A DNA stretch of 42,307 bases. It comes from a candidate division WOR-3 bacterium. GTDB lineage: Bacteria; Hydrothermota; UBA3072. Each line of letters opens with the position of its first letter. Within the stretch, counting starts at the first letter, position 1. Location of the stretch: assembly GCA_039804165.1 (NCBI GenBank), contig JBDRZZ010000016.1, positions 1 through 42,307 on the forward strand, written 5' to 3'. The notes below the pieces were generated by a model, which saw nothing but the letters and a program-made list of their open reading frames with translations, had not been told where the DNA came from and ran no database searches. The translations under genes and the position numbers were made by a program. Positions 8,454-16,416 of the stretch are shown here, one piece after another.

Positions 8454-8860
8454 TCAATTCTTTTTCGAAACACAAAACTCTTTGTTACAAAAATCTAAAT
8501 AAAGTAAGAGCCTACTTCTTTTAACTTCTATAATTTCATAGAGACAGAGACAATAGCATTGTGGACTAAAATGATCTTCATAAAGCCTTATATTATCTTC
8601 TACTATAGGCATTTTCTCCCATAATAGAATCGAGACAACAATTTAATAATGCGTTTCTATGAAAGATATGAATACCAAAGCTATCCACTTCGATTTTCAC
8701 CTTGGCGCTGTCTTCATATCTCGTTTTGGGAAAGAGAGAAGAATTACTATAAGGAGTAGCTAAGTAACTTCGTATTTTCGTAAGGGCTTTCTTTGCTAAG
8801 AGGCTTCTTTAAACAGGTGTTAATGAAGAACAAAATTAAAATTCTCAGAAATATTTTTAA
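8454..8860 (-). pseudogene. Decayed Cys-rich lipoprotein-like gene
   Basis: Three minus-strand frames join into one protein. Frame 1 (8860-8747) gives a lipoprotein-like leader, KIFLRILILFFINTC, then LKKPLSKESPYEN. Frame 2 (ends 8593) gives FPKTRYEDSAKVKIEV and IHIFHRNALLNCCLD. Frame 3 (ends 8454) gives NIRLYEDHF and QCYCLCLYEI. The HRNALLNCC plus C-x-C-x-C-x-Y layout looks like a small secreted domain that I recall from related genomes but cannot name. There are at least two frameshifts, and the codon after the AGGAG is TTA rather than a start codon. An intact-looking promoter and Shine-Dalgarno remain upstream. This debris fills most of the gap between the tRNA and the gene at 9011. Confidence 0.65.
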
Positions 8861-8882
8861 TTTTTCTCCTTAATAAAATTTT

Positions 8883-8909
8883 ATTATAAGAAGGAAGATA
8901 AAAAGTTAA
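8883..8909 (-). promoter_or_regulatory. Promoter of the decayed lipoprotein gene
   Basis: On the minus strand, TTAACT (8909-8904), 15-nt spacer and consensus TATAAT (8888-8883) are followed by AGGAG (8870-8866) in front of the pseudogene. Confidence 0.5.
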
Positions 8910-8958
8910 GTTTGTTTAGAAAAAACTTCCTGAGTTTATATGGAGTCACAAAAACATC

Positions 8959-8987
8959 TTGACAAATTTAAAAAATATTTATAAAAT
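8959..8987 (+). promoter_or_regulatory. Promoter of the secreted protein gene at 9011
   Basis: TTGACA (8959-8964), 17-nt spacer, TAAAAT (8982-8987). The predicted transcript start leaves a leader of about 17 nt that carries AAGGAAG before the ATG at 9011. Confidence 0.75.
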
Positions 8988-9010
8988 TTTCTTATAAAAA
9001 GGAAGTTTAT

Positions 9011-10063
9011 ATGAAAAAGTTATATTTTATTATGTTATTTTTTACTTTTTGTGTATTTGCCCAAATTCAAATTGATTGGGATGAAATACCTCACGAAATA
9101 GGGACTCAAATTACTCAGAATAGCGCAGGGAACGTAACTGTTAATCTTGGAACTACAGGTGGCCCCCAGGAGTGGAATTTCTTACAACCCATGGGTAGTG
9201 AAGAGGGAACAGCAATAATAATAGAATCTTCTTCCGCTCCATTTATAGATTCATTTCCAGGAACAAATCTTGTTGATTATTCACCATCTGACACGGGAGA
9301 AGTTTATCTATATCATGTTCTTGATAATAACTTTATTAAAACTCTCGGAATGGTTGGAATAGTTGAAGGTGATACTTTCCTACATAAATACGAACCTCCT
9401 TTTTTACAACCACTACCTTTAAAATACGGAGACTCTTGGAGATACTCTTGGGGATTCCAAATGAAAGAAGAAACGGGTACAATAGAATATTTTTATTTTG
9501 GAACTAAAAATATTAACGCCTTTGGAACTGTTAATATACCTTATGGAAGCTATGAATGTCTTCGCGTGTGCTCTTACGACACTATTGTTATGAAAATAAC
9601 TATACCTGGATTTTCTTACTCTGACACTGTGACTTCTATCTCCTATCAATTTTTAGCTGAAGATTATGGAACAGTTGTGAGTGTATGGAGCTTTCCAGAA
9701 GAAACAGACCCGAATTTCACTAATGCTTTAACCCTTGATAGACTTACCTCCTTTACAGGTAAAGCAGAGGAGACTGAGAATCTAAATAGGATCAAATGTC
9801 TCTCCTTTCCGCAGCTATTCTCAGATTATGTAACAATTCGGTATTCTCTTTCAGAAAAAGGTTATGTTGAGTTGACTTTACACGATATTTCGGGAAGAAT
9901 AGTAAAAACGCTAGTTAATACACCTCAAGAAAAAGGTGAGTATACATATAAATGGTATGGAGAAGATTCTATAGGCAATTTACTTCCTTGTGGTATCTAC
10001 TTTTATAAGTTGAAGGTAGATAATAATAAGATTCACACAGGTAAAATCGTATTAATGCGATAA
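9011..10063 (+). CDS. Secreted protein with C-terminal T9SS-type sorting domain
   Basis: The 350-residue protein starts with a signal peptide (MKKLYFIMLFFTFCVFA, cleavage likely after FA). A beta-rich middle of unknown function follows, with many Gly, Thr and aromatic residues. The last 85 or so residues are a classic C-terminal sorting domain: FSDYVTIRYSLSEKGYVEL, LHDISGRIVKTL, GEYTYKWYGEDSIGN, LPCGIYFYKLKVDN and the final TGKIVLMR. In Bacteroidetes and other FCB phyla such domains direct outer-membrane export and surface attachment by the type IX system. This gene is alone behind its own promoter. The export machinery is not in the window. Confidence 0.85.
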   Translation: MKKLYFIMLFFTFCVFAQIQIDWDEIPHEIGTQITQNSAGNVTVNLGTTGGPQEWNFLQPMGSEEGTAIIIESSSAPFIDSFPGTNLVDYSPSDTGEVYLYHVLDNNFIKTLGMVGIVEGDTFLHKYEPPFLQPLPLKYGDSWRYSWGFQMKEETGTIEYFYFGTKNINAFGTVNIPYGSYECLRVCSYDTIVMKITIPGFSYSDTVTSISYQFLAEDYGTVVSVWSFPEETDPNFTNALTLDRLTSFTGKAEETENLNRIKCLSFPQLFSDYVTIRYSLSEKGYVELTLHDISGRIVKTLVNTPQEKGEYTYKWYGEDSIGNLLPCGIYFYKLKVDNNKIHTGKIVLMR

Positions 10064-10172
10064 TTGTATAGAATGCTTTTCATTTTATGGATTTTCAAGA
10101 TGTATGAAATTAGTATGGTGAAAAATAAATGGGATTATCTTAAACTTAGAGAAGTTTACTAAAAATGAAAGG

Positions 10173-10201
10173 TTGACAAAATTAAAATTTTTTATTAAAT
10201 T
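10173..10201 (+). promoter_or_regulatory. Promoter for leaderless MBL hydrolase gene
   Basis: TTGACA (10173-10178), 17-nt spacer, TAAATT (10196-10201). Only 6 nt separate the -10 box from the ATG at 10208, so the transcript should begin at or next to the start codon. Confidence 0.75.
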
Positions 10202-10207
10202 CAGTAT

Positions 10208-11038
10208 ATGAAAATTAGACTTTTAGGAACAAGGGGTTCTATACCAACACCCGGACGAGATACAGTTAAATATGGAGGTAACACAACTTGTGTAGAGATA
10301 ACTATAAAAAGCGGGAAGAAAATTATAATAGATGCAGGTTCTGGAATAAGAGTTCTTTCAAATCATATCATATCAGAAAATATAAATCAGATTAATTTAT
10401 TTCTTACTCATTCTCATTGGGATCATATTCAAGGATTCCCTTTCTTTGTTCCTATTTATAATCCGAATTTCTCAATAAAGATATTTGCTGCCTCCCCTAC
10501 TTATGAAAGATTATTGGATATTCTAAAAGGACAAATGAAATCTCTTTACTATCCTGTTCCATTTAAACAAGTTGGAGCTAAGATTGAGTTTGAAAAGATT
10601 AGAAAATCAGGCATTTCAATTGATGGAGTGAAAATTTGTTCTATCCTAACAAATCATCCTCTTGAGACTCACGCTTTCAAGTTTGAGGAAGATGGAAAAG
10701 TTTTTGTATTTATGAGTGATAATGAACTTGATCATCAGGATATTGCCATTACTCCTTATGAGAGACATCTAAATTTTATAAGAAATGCAGATATTCTTAT
10801 TCACGACTCTCAGTATGAAAGAAGTGAAATTGAGAAACATAAGGGGTGGGGGCATTCCTCATGGGAAGAAGCTGTAGAATTTGCAAAAGAGGGTAATGTG
10901 AAAAAACTTTATCTTACTCATTATGATCCTACAAGAAAAGATAAAGAAATAGATAGGATCGTAAAATTGGCAAATAGAATTACAGGAAATGAATTAAAGG
11001 TGTTCGGAGCTCGAGAAGGTGATGTTATTGAATTGTAA
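10208..11038 (+). CDS. MBL-fold metallo-hydrolase
   Basis: The 276-residue soluble protein has the metallo-beta-lactamase fold. MKIRLLGTRGSIPTPG and GGNTTCVEI open it, LTHSHWDHIQGFPFF carries the H-x-H-x-D-H metal site (H68, H70, D72, H73), and NHPLETHAF, MSDNELDH, HDSQY and LTHYDP supply likely further ligands. The nearest kinds are RNase Z/PhnP-like phosphodiesterases of the uncharacterised MBL group. It lacks any Shine-Dalgarno and appears leaderless. The next gene, a response regulator with HD-GYP domain, starts 20 nt after its stop, so a role in nucleotide signalling is possible but unproven. Confidence 0.85.
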   Translation: MKIRLLGTRGSIPTPGRDTVKYGGNTTCVEITIKSGKKIIIDAGSGIRVLSNHIISENINQINLFLTHSHWDHIQGFPFFVPIYNPNFSIKIFAASPTYERLLDILKGQMKSLYYPVPFKQVGAKIEFEKIRKSGISIDGVKICSILTNHPLETHAFKFEEDGKVFVFMSDNELDHQDIAITPYERHLNFIRNADILIHDSQYERSEIEKHKGWGHSSWEEAVEFAKEGNVKKLYLTHYDPTRKDKEIDRIVKLANRITGNELKVFGAREGDVIEL

Positions 11039-11058
11039 AAAAGGGCCAAAAAATTCCC

Positions 11059-12060
11059 ATGGAAATTTTATTGGCAGATGATGATGAAAAAATTTTAAAG
11101 TCTCTTTCTAATCTTCTTTCTATCCAAGGTCACCAGTGCAAAGCAGTATTAAATGGACAAGAAGCGGTTAAAGAATTTAAGAAGAAAACTGATTATGATT
11201 GCATTCTCCTTGACATTGAAATGCCTACTATGAATGGTATAGAAACTGCAAAAAGACTTATCAACATAAATCCTGATGTTTCAATAGTAATGGTTACAGC
11301 GTTTAAAGATATTGATGTGATAAGAAGCACAATGCGATTAGGGGTTTTTGATTATCTTGTAAAACCTGTCTTTCCCGAAGAACTTATAAGAGTCCTTGAG
11401 AAGGTTAAAGAAAGAAACTTTCTTTTAAAAATAAAGAAAAATTATCAATTAGAATTAGAAAGGAAAGTAGAAGAACAGAGACAAAAGTTAGAAAGGAGAA
11501 TGCTTGATACTATAACTTCTTTAGTTAATGCTCTTGAGGCGAAAGACCCTTATCAGGAAGGACATTCAAAGCAAGTGAAGGATATTTCTATTAAAATAGC
11601 TGAAGAACTTGGTTTTTCTGAAAAAGAAAAGGAAATTCTTGGCTATGCAGCTTTAGTACACGATATAGGAAAAGTTGGCATTCCGGATTCTATCTTATTA
11701 AAACCGCGTAATTTATCAAAAAAAGAATATGAAATAATGAAGAAACATCCTGAAATAGGGAAATTTATAATTTCTCCCTCAGTTCAAAATAAAAAAATCT
11801 TGAATTCTGTTTTATATCACCACGAGAGGTTTAATGGAAATGGTTTTCCTAAGGGATTAAAGGGAGAGGAAATACCTTTATCTGCGAGGATTCTCGCTAT
11901 TGCTGATGCAATTAGTGCGATGCTTTCAGAAAGACCTTATAGAGAAGGTCTTGAAAAAGAAAGAATTATAAAGGAACTTAAAGAAAATTCGGGAACTCAA
12001 TTTGATCCTAAATTAGTTGAAATTGCTTTAAAGTTGATTAGAGAAGGTAAGATAAGTTGA
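11059..12060 (+). CDS. Response regulator with HD-GYP c-di-GMP phosphodiesterase domain
   Basis: The 333-residue protein joins a receiver domain (residues 1-118: acidic DDD at 7-9, phospho-acceptor D52 in LLDIEMP, T80 in VTAF, K in LVKPV), a short coiled coil (about 130-150) and an HD-GYP domain. The latter shows EGHSKQV, LVHDIGKVGIPDSIL, HHERFNGNGFPKGL and ADAISAM; the usual WDGxGYP is here FNGNGFP. HD-GYP enzymes hydrolyse c-di-GMP to GMP or pGpG. No partner kinase is adjacent. It lies between the MBL gene and a GlsB-like gene, each about 20 nt away, so the three form an operon. Confidence 0.95.
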   Translation: MEILLADDDEKILKSLSNLLSIQGHQCKAVLNGQEAVKEFKKKTDYDCILLDIEMPTMNGIETAKRLININPDVSIVMVTAFKDIDVIRSTMRLGVFDYLVKPVFPEELIRVLEKVKERNFLLKIKKNYQLELERKVEEQRQKLERRMLDTITSLVNALEAKDPYQEGHSKQVKDISIKIAEELGFSEKEKEILGYAALVHDIGKVGIPDSILLKPRNLSKKEYEIMKKHPEIGKFIISPSVQNKKILNSVLYHHERFNGNGFPKGLKGEEIPLSARILAIADAISAMLSERPYREGLEKERIIKELKENSGTQFDPKLVEIALKLIREGKIS

Positions 12061-12081
12061 GACCTATAAAAGGAGGATTAT

Positions 12082-12348
12082 ATGAAGATGAATCTACTTT
12101 TGTTTTTGATTATAGGAGCGATAGCGGGTTCACTTGCAAGTAAGGTTGTGAAGAAGAAAGAAAGTTATGGAATCTTAGGGAATATTATAATAGGTTGTAT
12201 CGGATCTTTAATTGGAGGATTTTTATTTAATCTCTTTGGAATTTCATCAATTTTAGGAGTATCCGTGGGTAGTATTATTGGTTCTTTGTTAACATCTTTT
12301 ATAGGAGCTATATTGCTTTTATTTATAATTAACTGGTTGAAGAAATAA
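12082..12348 (+). CDS. GlsB/YeaQ/YmgE family small membrane protein
   Basis: The 88-residue protein is almost wholly membrane-embedded, with three hydrophobic helices and many small Gly/Ser residues: LLFLIIGAIAGSLASKVV, GNIIIGCIGSLIGGFL and GSLLTSFIGAILLLFI. The GAIAG near the start and the GNIIIGCIGSLIGG helix match the GlsB/YeaQ/YmgE (transglycosylase-associated) family, which is linked to stress responses but has no known activity. AAAGGAGG precedes the ATG. It is the last gene of the MBL/HD-GYP operon. Confidence 0.88.
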   Translation: MKMNLLLFLIIGAIAGSLASKVVKKKESYGILGNIIIGCIGSLIGGFLFNLFGISSILGVSVGSIIGSLLTSFIGAILLLFIINWLKK

Positions 12349-12354
12349 TATAGC

Positions 12355-12382
12355 TTGACAGAAATAATTTCTTGTTTAATTT
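12355..12382 (+). promoter_or_regulatory. Promoter for leaderless trmB
   Basis: TTGACA (12355-12360), 16-nt spacer, TAATTT (12377-12382), then 6 nt to the ATG at 12389 and no Shine-Dalgarno. Confidence 0.7.
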
Positions 12383-12388
12383 TTACTT

Positions 12389-13306
12389 ATGAATGTAGGG
12401 CTCAACTGGAAAGAGTTAGATAGACCCTTAAAATGGGAAAGACTTTTTGGGAACAATAATCCTATAGACTGTGAAATAGGATTTGGAAATGGAGAATTTT
12501 TAATAAAAAAGGCAAAAGCACATCCTGAAAGAAATTTTTTGGGCATTGATTATTCAGAGGAATCTTTTCGTAAAGCTAAAAAAGCAATTGAGAAAGAAGG
12601 TATATCCAGTGTTAAATTAATTTGTTTAGAAGCAAAAGCCGCTTTTGTTGTTTTAATTCCAGAAAAATCATTCTCTCACATATATGTTAACTTTCCCGAT
12701 CCTTGGCCAAAGAAAAGACATCTAAAGAATAGACTCCTTGATAGAGAGTTTCTTACAATTGCAGCAGCTTGTTCTGATGATAAAGGTAAATTGATAATCG
12801 CTACGGATGACCCTTTCTATCGTGATTTTATTCTTGAAGAAATTGCTTCTACTTATTTATGGAATTCTTTATTTAAAAAAGGTTGGACAAACGAATTATC
12901 AGGTCATTTCTCTACCAAGTATGAGAGGAAGTGGAAGAAAGAAGGCAAAGAAATTTTTTATATGATTTTTCAAAAGAAAGTTCATCCTAAGAAAAAATTT
13001 AGAATGAAAGAGTATAAGATTCCTAAAGAAATTTCTCTTCCTCATCAAAATATTTCTAAACTCTTAGAGGGATTGTTAGAAGAAGCAATTTGTAAAAAAG
13101 ATTCTGTTGCCAAATTGCTTAAATATGAAGAAAAAGAAGATAAATTTTTATTAAATATTTTCTTAAAAGATGATACTTTAATTAGAAAAGAATCAATAAT
13201 AATTGGAAAAAATAAGGATAAATGGATTCTTAAGATGCCAGAAAATCTATTCTGCACTCTCTCTTTAAAATTGTTTATAGATAAGATGAAGGCACTCACT
13301 AAATGA
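12389..13306 (+). CDS. trmB: tRNA (guanine-N7-)-methyltransferase TrmB, long form
   Basis: TrmB makes m7G46 in the variable loop of tRNAs. Residues 1-190 hold the methyltransferase: DCEIGFGNGEF (SAM site), NFLGIDYSEES, and the signature VNFPDPWPKKRHLKNRLLD. The family is often about 200-220 residues, but this one has 305, with an extra Lys-rich C-terminal domain of about 110 residues (from about 195). Similar extensions occur in thermophile TrmB proteins such as those of Aquificales and Thermotogae. The gene appears leaderless and ends convergently with cimA. Confidence 0.93.
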   Translation: MNVGLNWKELDRPLKWERLFGNNNPIDCEIGFGNGEFLIKKAKAHPERNFLGIDYSEESFRKAKKAIEKEGISSVKLICLEAKAAFVVLIPEKSFSHIYVNFPDPWPKKRHLKNRLLDREFLTIAAACSDDKGKLIIATDDPFYRDFILEEIASTYLWNSLFKKGWTNELSGHFSTKYERKWKKEGKEIFYMIFQKKVHPKKKFRMKEYKIPKEISLPHQNISKLLEGLLEEAICKKDSVAKLLKYEEKEDKFLLNIFLKDDTLIRKESIIIGKNKDKWILKMPENLFCTLSLKLFIDKMKALTK

Positions 13307-13324
13307 CTTTCTTTTTATAAAAAT

Positions 13325-14914
13325 TTAACCACTTAATCCTTTTTTTAAATTTATTCCATATTCCATTGCATCAGAAAGAGCAATCCAACTTGCTTCAATT
13401 ATGTTTGTAGAGGCACCCACTGTAGTCCAGTATTTATTGTTAAGCTGCATATCAATCATTACTCTTGTAATTGCTCCAGTTCCTTTTTCACTATTTATAA
13501 TATGAACTTTATAGTCAACAAGGTGAAATTTTTCTATATAAGGATGGACTTGTCTTAAAGCTTTACTTAAAGCGAGGTACAAAGCGTCAACAGGACCATT
13601 CCCTTCAGAAGCAACGTGTAGAACTTGATCGCCTACAAGAACTTTTACTGTTGCCTCTGCAAAAATACCTCTCTTTTCTCTATGTTCAACCACTACCATA
13701 AAGTCTAACATTTTAAAAGGTGGAGCATAATCTTTAAGCGAACGAAGTAATAGTAACTCTACTGAAGCTTCAGCTCCTTCAAAACTAAATCCTTCATGTT
13801 CTAATTCTTTTATTTTTTTAAGTATTCTTTTTAGAACCTCGTTTATATTATCAATTTTATCAAAAATCTTCATCTTTTCAATTTTACTCATCAGATTAGA
13901 TTTTCCTGCTAACTCTGAAATCAAAATTCTTGATTCGTTCCCTACAAGTTTTGGATTAATATGTTGATAAGAAAGGGGATTTCGCCGCATAGCCGATACA
14001 TGGACCCCTGCTTTATGAGCAAAAGCGCTTCTTCCGATATAAGGAGATCGGTGAGGTGGAGGTTGGTTAGCTATATAAGCTACAGCATTTGCGACTCGGG
14101 TGAGTTGAGCTAACTTTACTAGAGGCAAAACATTAAATCCCATTTTTAGTTGAAGATTAGGGATTAAAGCACTAAGATCCACATTTCCACATCTTTCTCC
14201 GTATCCATTTATAGTTCCTTGAACAAGCTCTGCTCCTGCTGAAACAGCAGCAAGAGTATTTCCCATAGCAGTTCCTGAATCGTTATGAGCATGAATCCCT
14301 ATTATTACGTCTGGAAATTTAGTCTTTACTTCCTTTGTGATTTCTTTAATTTCATCAGGGAGACAGCCTCCGTTAGTATCGCATAACACTAAAGCATCCG
14401 TTCCTCCTTCAAGAGCAGCTTCAAGGGTTTTTAAAGCATATTTACTATCCGCTTTATACCCATCAAAAAAATGTTCAGCGTCGTAGATAACCTCTTTATT
14501 CTTTGATTTTAGATATCGAATACTTTCTCTTATCATCCTTAGATTTTCATCTAAGGTTGTTCTTAAAGCGTCTTTCACATGGAGAGGCCAACTTTTTCCA
14601 AATATTGTAATCACAGGAGTTTCAGATTTAAGTAAAGCATTAATTTTTTCATCTTCCTCAGGTTTTGTGTTTTTGTGACAAGTGCTTCCAAATGCTACAA
14701 TGCGAACTTTATCCAGTTTTAATTTCTTAACTTCTTTGAAATATTCTTCATCTTTTGGATTAGATCCAGGCCAACCTCCTTCAACATAATCTATACCAAG
14801 TTCATCTAACAGCTTTGTTATTTTTAGCTTATCAGTAACAGAAAAAGAAACGCCTTCTGCTTGTGCTCCTTCACGAAGAGTAGCATCGTATATTTTTATT
14901 AATTTTTCACCCAT
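13325..14914 (-). CDS. cimA: Citramalate synthase
   Basis: The 529-residue enzyme condenses pyruvate with acetyl-CoA to (R)-citramalate, the first step of the threonine-independent route to isoleucine. The N-terminal TIM barrel begins with IYDATLREGAQAEGVSFSV and contains YVEGGWPGSNPKD, CDTNGGCLPDEI, GIHAHNDSGTAMGN (metal-binding HAH) and NGYGERCGNVDLSALIPNL. The linker KAGVHVSAM and a C-terminal regulatory domain (from about residue 400, with GNGPVDALYLALSKAL) follow. Length and the RNPLSYQHI linker fit CimA rather than 2-isopropylmalate synthase. AAAGGA precedes the ATG. It is the last gene of ilvBNC-cimA, 10 nt after ilvC, consistent with a pyruvate-based isoleucine pathway. Confidence 0.93.
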   Translation of the reverse strand: MGEKLIKIYDATLREGAQAEGVSFSVTDKLKITKLLDELGIDYVEGGWPGSNPKDEEYFKEVKKLKLDKVRIVAFGSTCHKNTKPEEDEKINALLKSETPVITIFGKSWPLHVKDALRTTLDENLRMIRESIRYLKSKNKEVIYDAEHFFDGYKADSKYALKTLEAALEGGTDALVLCDTNGGCLPDEIKEITKEVKTKFPDVIIGIHAHNDSGTAMGNTLAAVSAGAELVQGTINGYGERCGNVDLSALIPNLQLKMGFNVLPLVKLAQLTRVANAVAYIANQPPPHRSPYIGRSAFAHKAGVHVSAMRRNPLSYQHINPKLVGNESRILISELAGKSNLMSKIEKMKIFDKIDNINEVLKRILKKIKELEHEGFSFEGAEASVELLLLRSLKDYAPPFKMLDFMVVVEHREKRGIFAEATVKVLVGDQVLHVASEGNGPVDALYLALSKALRQVHPYIEKFHLVDYKVHIINSEKGTGAITRVMIDMQLNNKYWTTVGASTNIIEASWIALSDAMEYGINLKKGLSG

Positions 14915-14924
14915 TTTAATCCTT

Positions 14925-15926
14925 TTACACCTCTTTACTATCTATCCAGTCCATCATCCTACGAAGCTTTCTACCAACAACCTCAATAGGATGATTTTTA
15001 TCTCTTTCTTCAAACTTTTTTAAATTTGGTTTCCCCTTTCTCGCTTCCTCAATCCATTCCTTTGCAAATGATCCATCCTTTATTTCCCTAAGGATCCTTT
15101 TCATCTCCTTTTTTGTTTCTTCTGTAATAATTCTTTCTCCTCTTGTGAAATCTCCATATTCTGCAGTATTACTCACAGAATATCTCATATAACTCAGACC
15201 ACCCTGATAGAAAAGATCCACAATTAGCTTTAACTCATGCATACATTCAAAATATGCAACTTCTGGTTGATAACCTTCTTCAATTAAAACTTCAAAAGCT
15301 TTCTTCACCAAAGCAGATACTCCTCCACAAAGAACTACTTGTTCTCCGAATAAATCTGTTTCTGTTTCTTCGGCGAATGTAGTCTTTATAGCCCCTGCCC
15401 TTGTTCCTCCAATTCCTTTCGAATAAGCAAGAGCTAAGTCAAAAGCATTGCCACTCGCATCATTTTCCACAGCTACAAGATTAGGGACTCCCCCACCTCT
15501 TACATATTCACTCCTCACAAGATGGCCTGGACCTTTTGGAGCTACCATTATCACGTCAACATAAAGGGGTGGCAATATTTGTTTGAATCTTATATTAAAT
15601 CCGTGAGAGAAAAGCAAGGCTTTTCCTTCTTTCAAATTGGGTTCAATTGAATCTTTATAAACTTGAGCCTGAATCTCATCTGGAACTAACATTGAAATTA
15701 TATCTGCTTCTTTAGAAAGTTCTTTTGCATTTATTGGATCAAAACCGTGTTCTTTTGCTAGTTTATAATTAGGTGTTCCTTCAAGCTCTGCAACAATAAC
15801 CTTTAAGCCTGAATCTCGAAGGTTTTGAGCTTGTGCATGACCTTGACTTCCGTAACCTACAATTCCAATTGTTTTTTCTTTTAAGATTTCAAAGTTTACA
15901 TCCTTATCATAGAAAATTTCAGCCAT
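14925..15926 (-). CDS. ilvC: Ketol-acid reductoisomerase (class I)
   Basis: The 333-residue enzyme converts acetolactate or acetohydroxybutyrate to the dihydroxy acid in valine and isoleucine synthesis. The Rossmann domain has [17 protein letters not shown], followed by the cofactor loop [10 protein letters not shown] (about residues 46-55). The all-helical domain carries the Mg ligands in [12 protein letters not shown] and [12 protein letters not shown]. The loop lacks the Arg/Ser residues that usually bind the 2'-phosphate of NADPH and begins with Glu, which suggests NADH use. The first 8 nt overlap the end of ilvN. Confidence 0.96.
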   Translation of the reverse strand: MAEIFYDKDVNFEILKEKTIGIVGYGSQGHAQAQNLRDSGLKVIVAELEGTPNYKLAKEHGFDPINAKELSKEADIISMLVPDEIQAQVYKDSIEPNLKEGKALLFSHGFNIRFKQILPPLYVDVIMVAPKGPGHLVRSEYVRGGGVPNLVAVENDASGNAFDLALAYSKGIGGTRAGAIKTTFAEETETDLFGEQVVLCGGVSALVKKAFEVLIEEGYQPEVAYFECMHELKLIVDLFYQGGLSYMRYSVSNTAEYGDFTRGERIITEETKKEMKRILREIKDGSFAKEWIEEARKGKPNLKKFEERDKNHPIEVVGRKLRRMMDWIDSKEV

Positions 15927-16416
15927 TATTTTCCTCCTTTTTTTTATTTCTTGAAATTGCTATTTTTCCAGTCCTCACAATTTCAACAATACCAAATGGT
16001 TTAACTAATTCAATGAAAGCTTGAATCTTATTATCTCTACCTGTGATTTCTACAGTCATAGCATCTTTTCCAACATCTACAATTTTTGCCCTAAAGATAT
16101 TTACTATCTCCATAAGCTCAGCTCTTGTTTTCCTTGAAAGATTCACCTTAATTAATACCATTTCTCTTTCTACATGGTCTACACCAGTAAAATCTCTAAC
16201 TTTTATAACGTTAATCAGTTTATTTAATTGCTTCTTTATTTCTTCAAAAACTACATTATCTCCTTCAACAACGATAGTTATCCTAGATAGTTTTGAATCT
16301 AAGGTTTCTCCTACAGAAAGACTTTCAATGTTGAAGCCTCTGCTACTGAATATCTCTGAAACTCTCGCAAGAACACCAAATTTATTCTCAACCAAAACAG
16401 AAATGATTCTTTTCAT
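15919..16416 (-). CDS. ilvN: Acetolactate synthase small (regulatory) subunit
   Basis: The 165-residue regulatory subunit of acetohydroxyacid synthase binds valine and activates the large subunit. The N-terminal ACT domain reads [32 protein letters not shown], followed by the second ferredoxin-like domain ([21 protein letters not shown]). Its ATG overlaps the ilvB stop by one base (TAATG) and its end overlaps ilvC by 8 nt, giving tight coupling. The name ilvN or ilvH is used for this single subunit. Confidence 0.95.
   Translation of the reverse strand: MKRIISVLVENKFGVLARVSEIFSSRGFNIESLSVGETLDSKLSRITIVVEGDNVVFEEIKKQLNKLINVIKVRDFTGVDHVEREMVLIKVNLSRKTRAELMEIVNIFRAKIVDVGKDAMTVEITGRDNKIQAFIELVKPFGIVEIVRTGKIAISRNKKKEENNG

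Noticed and set aside
10115-10165. Hairpin AAACTT-AGAG-AAGTTT before the MBL gene
   Set aside because: Only six A/T-rich pairs with no T run after it; too weak to call a terminator.
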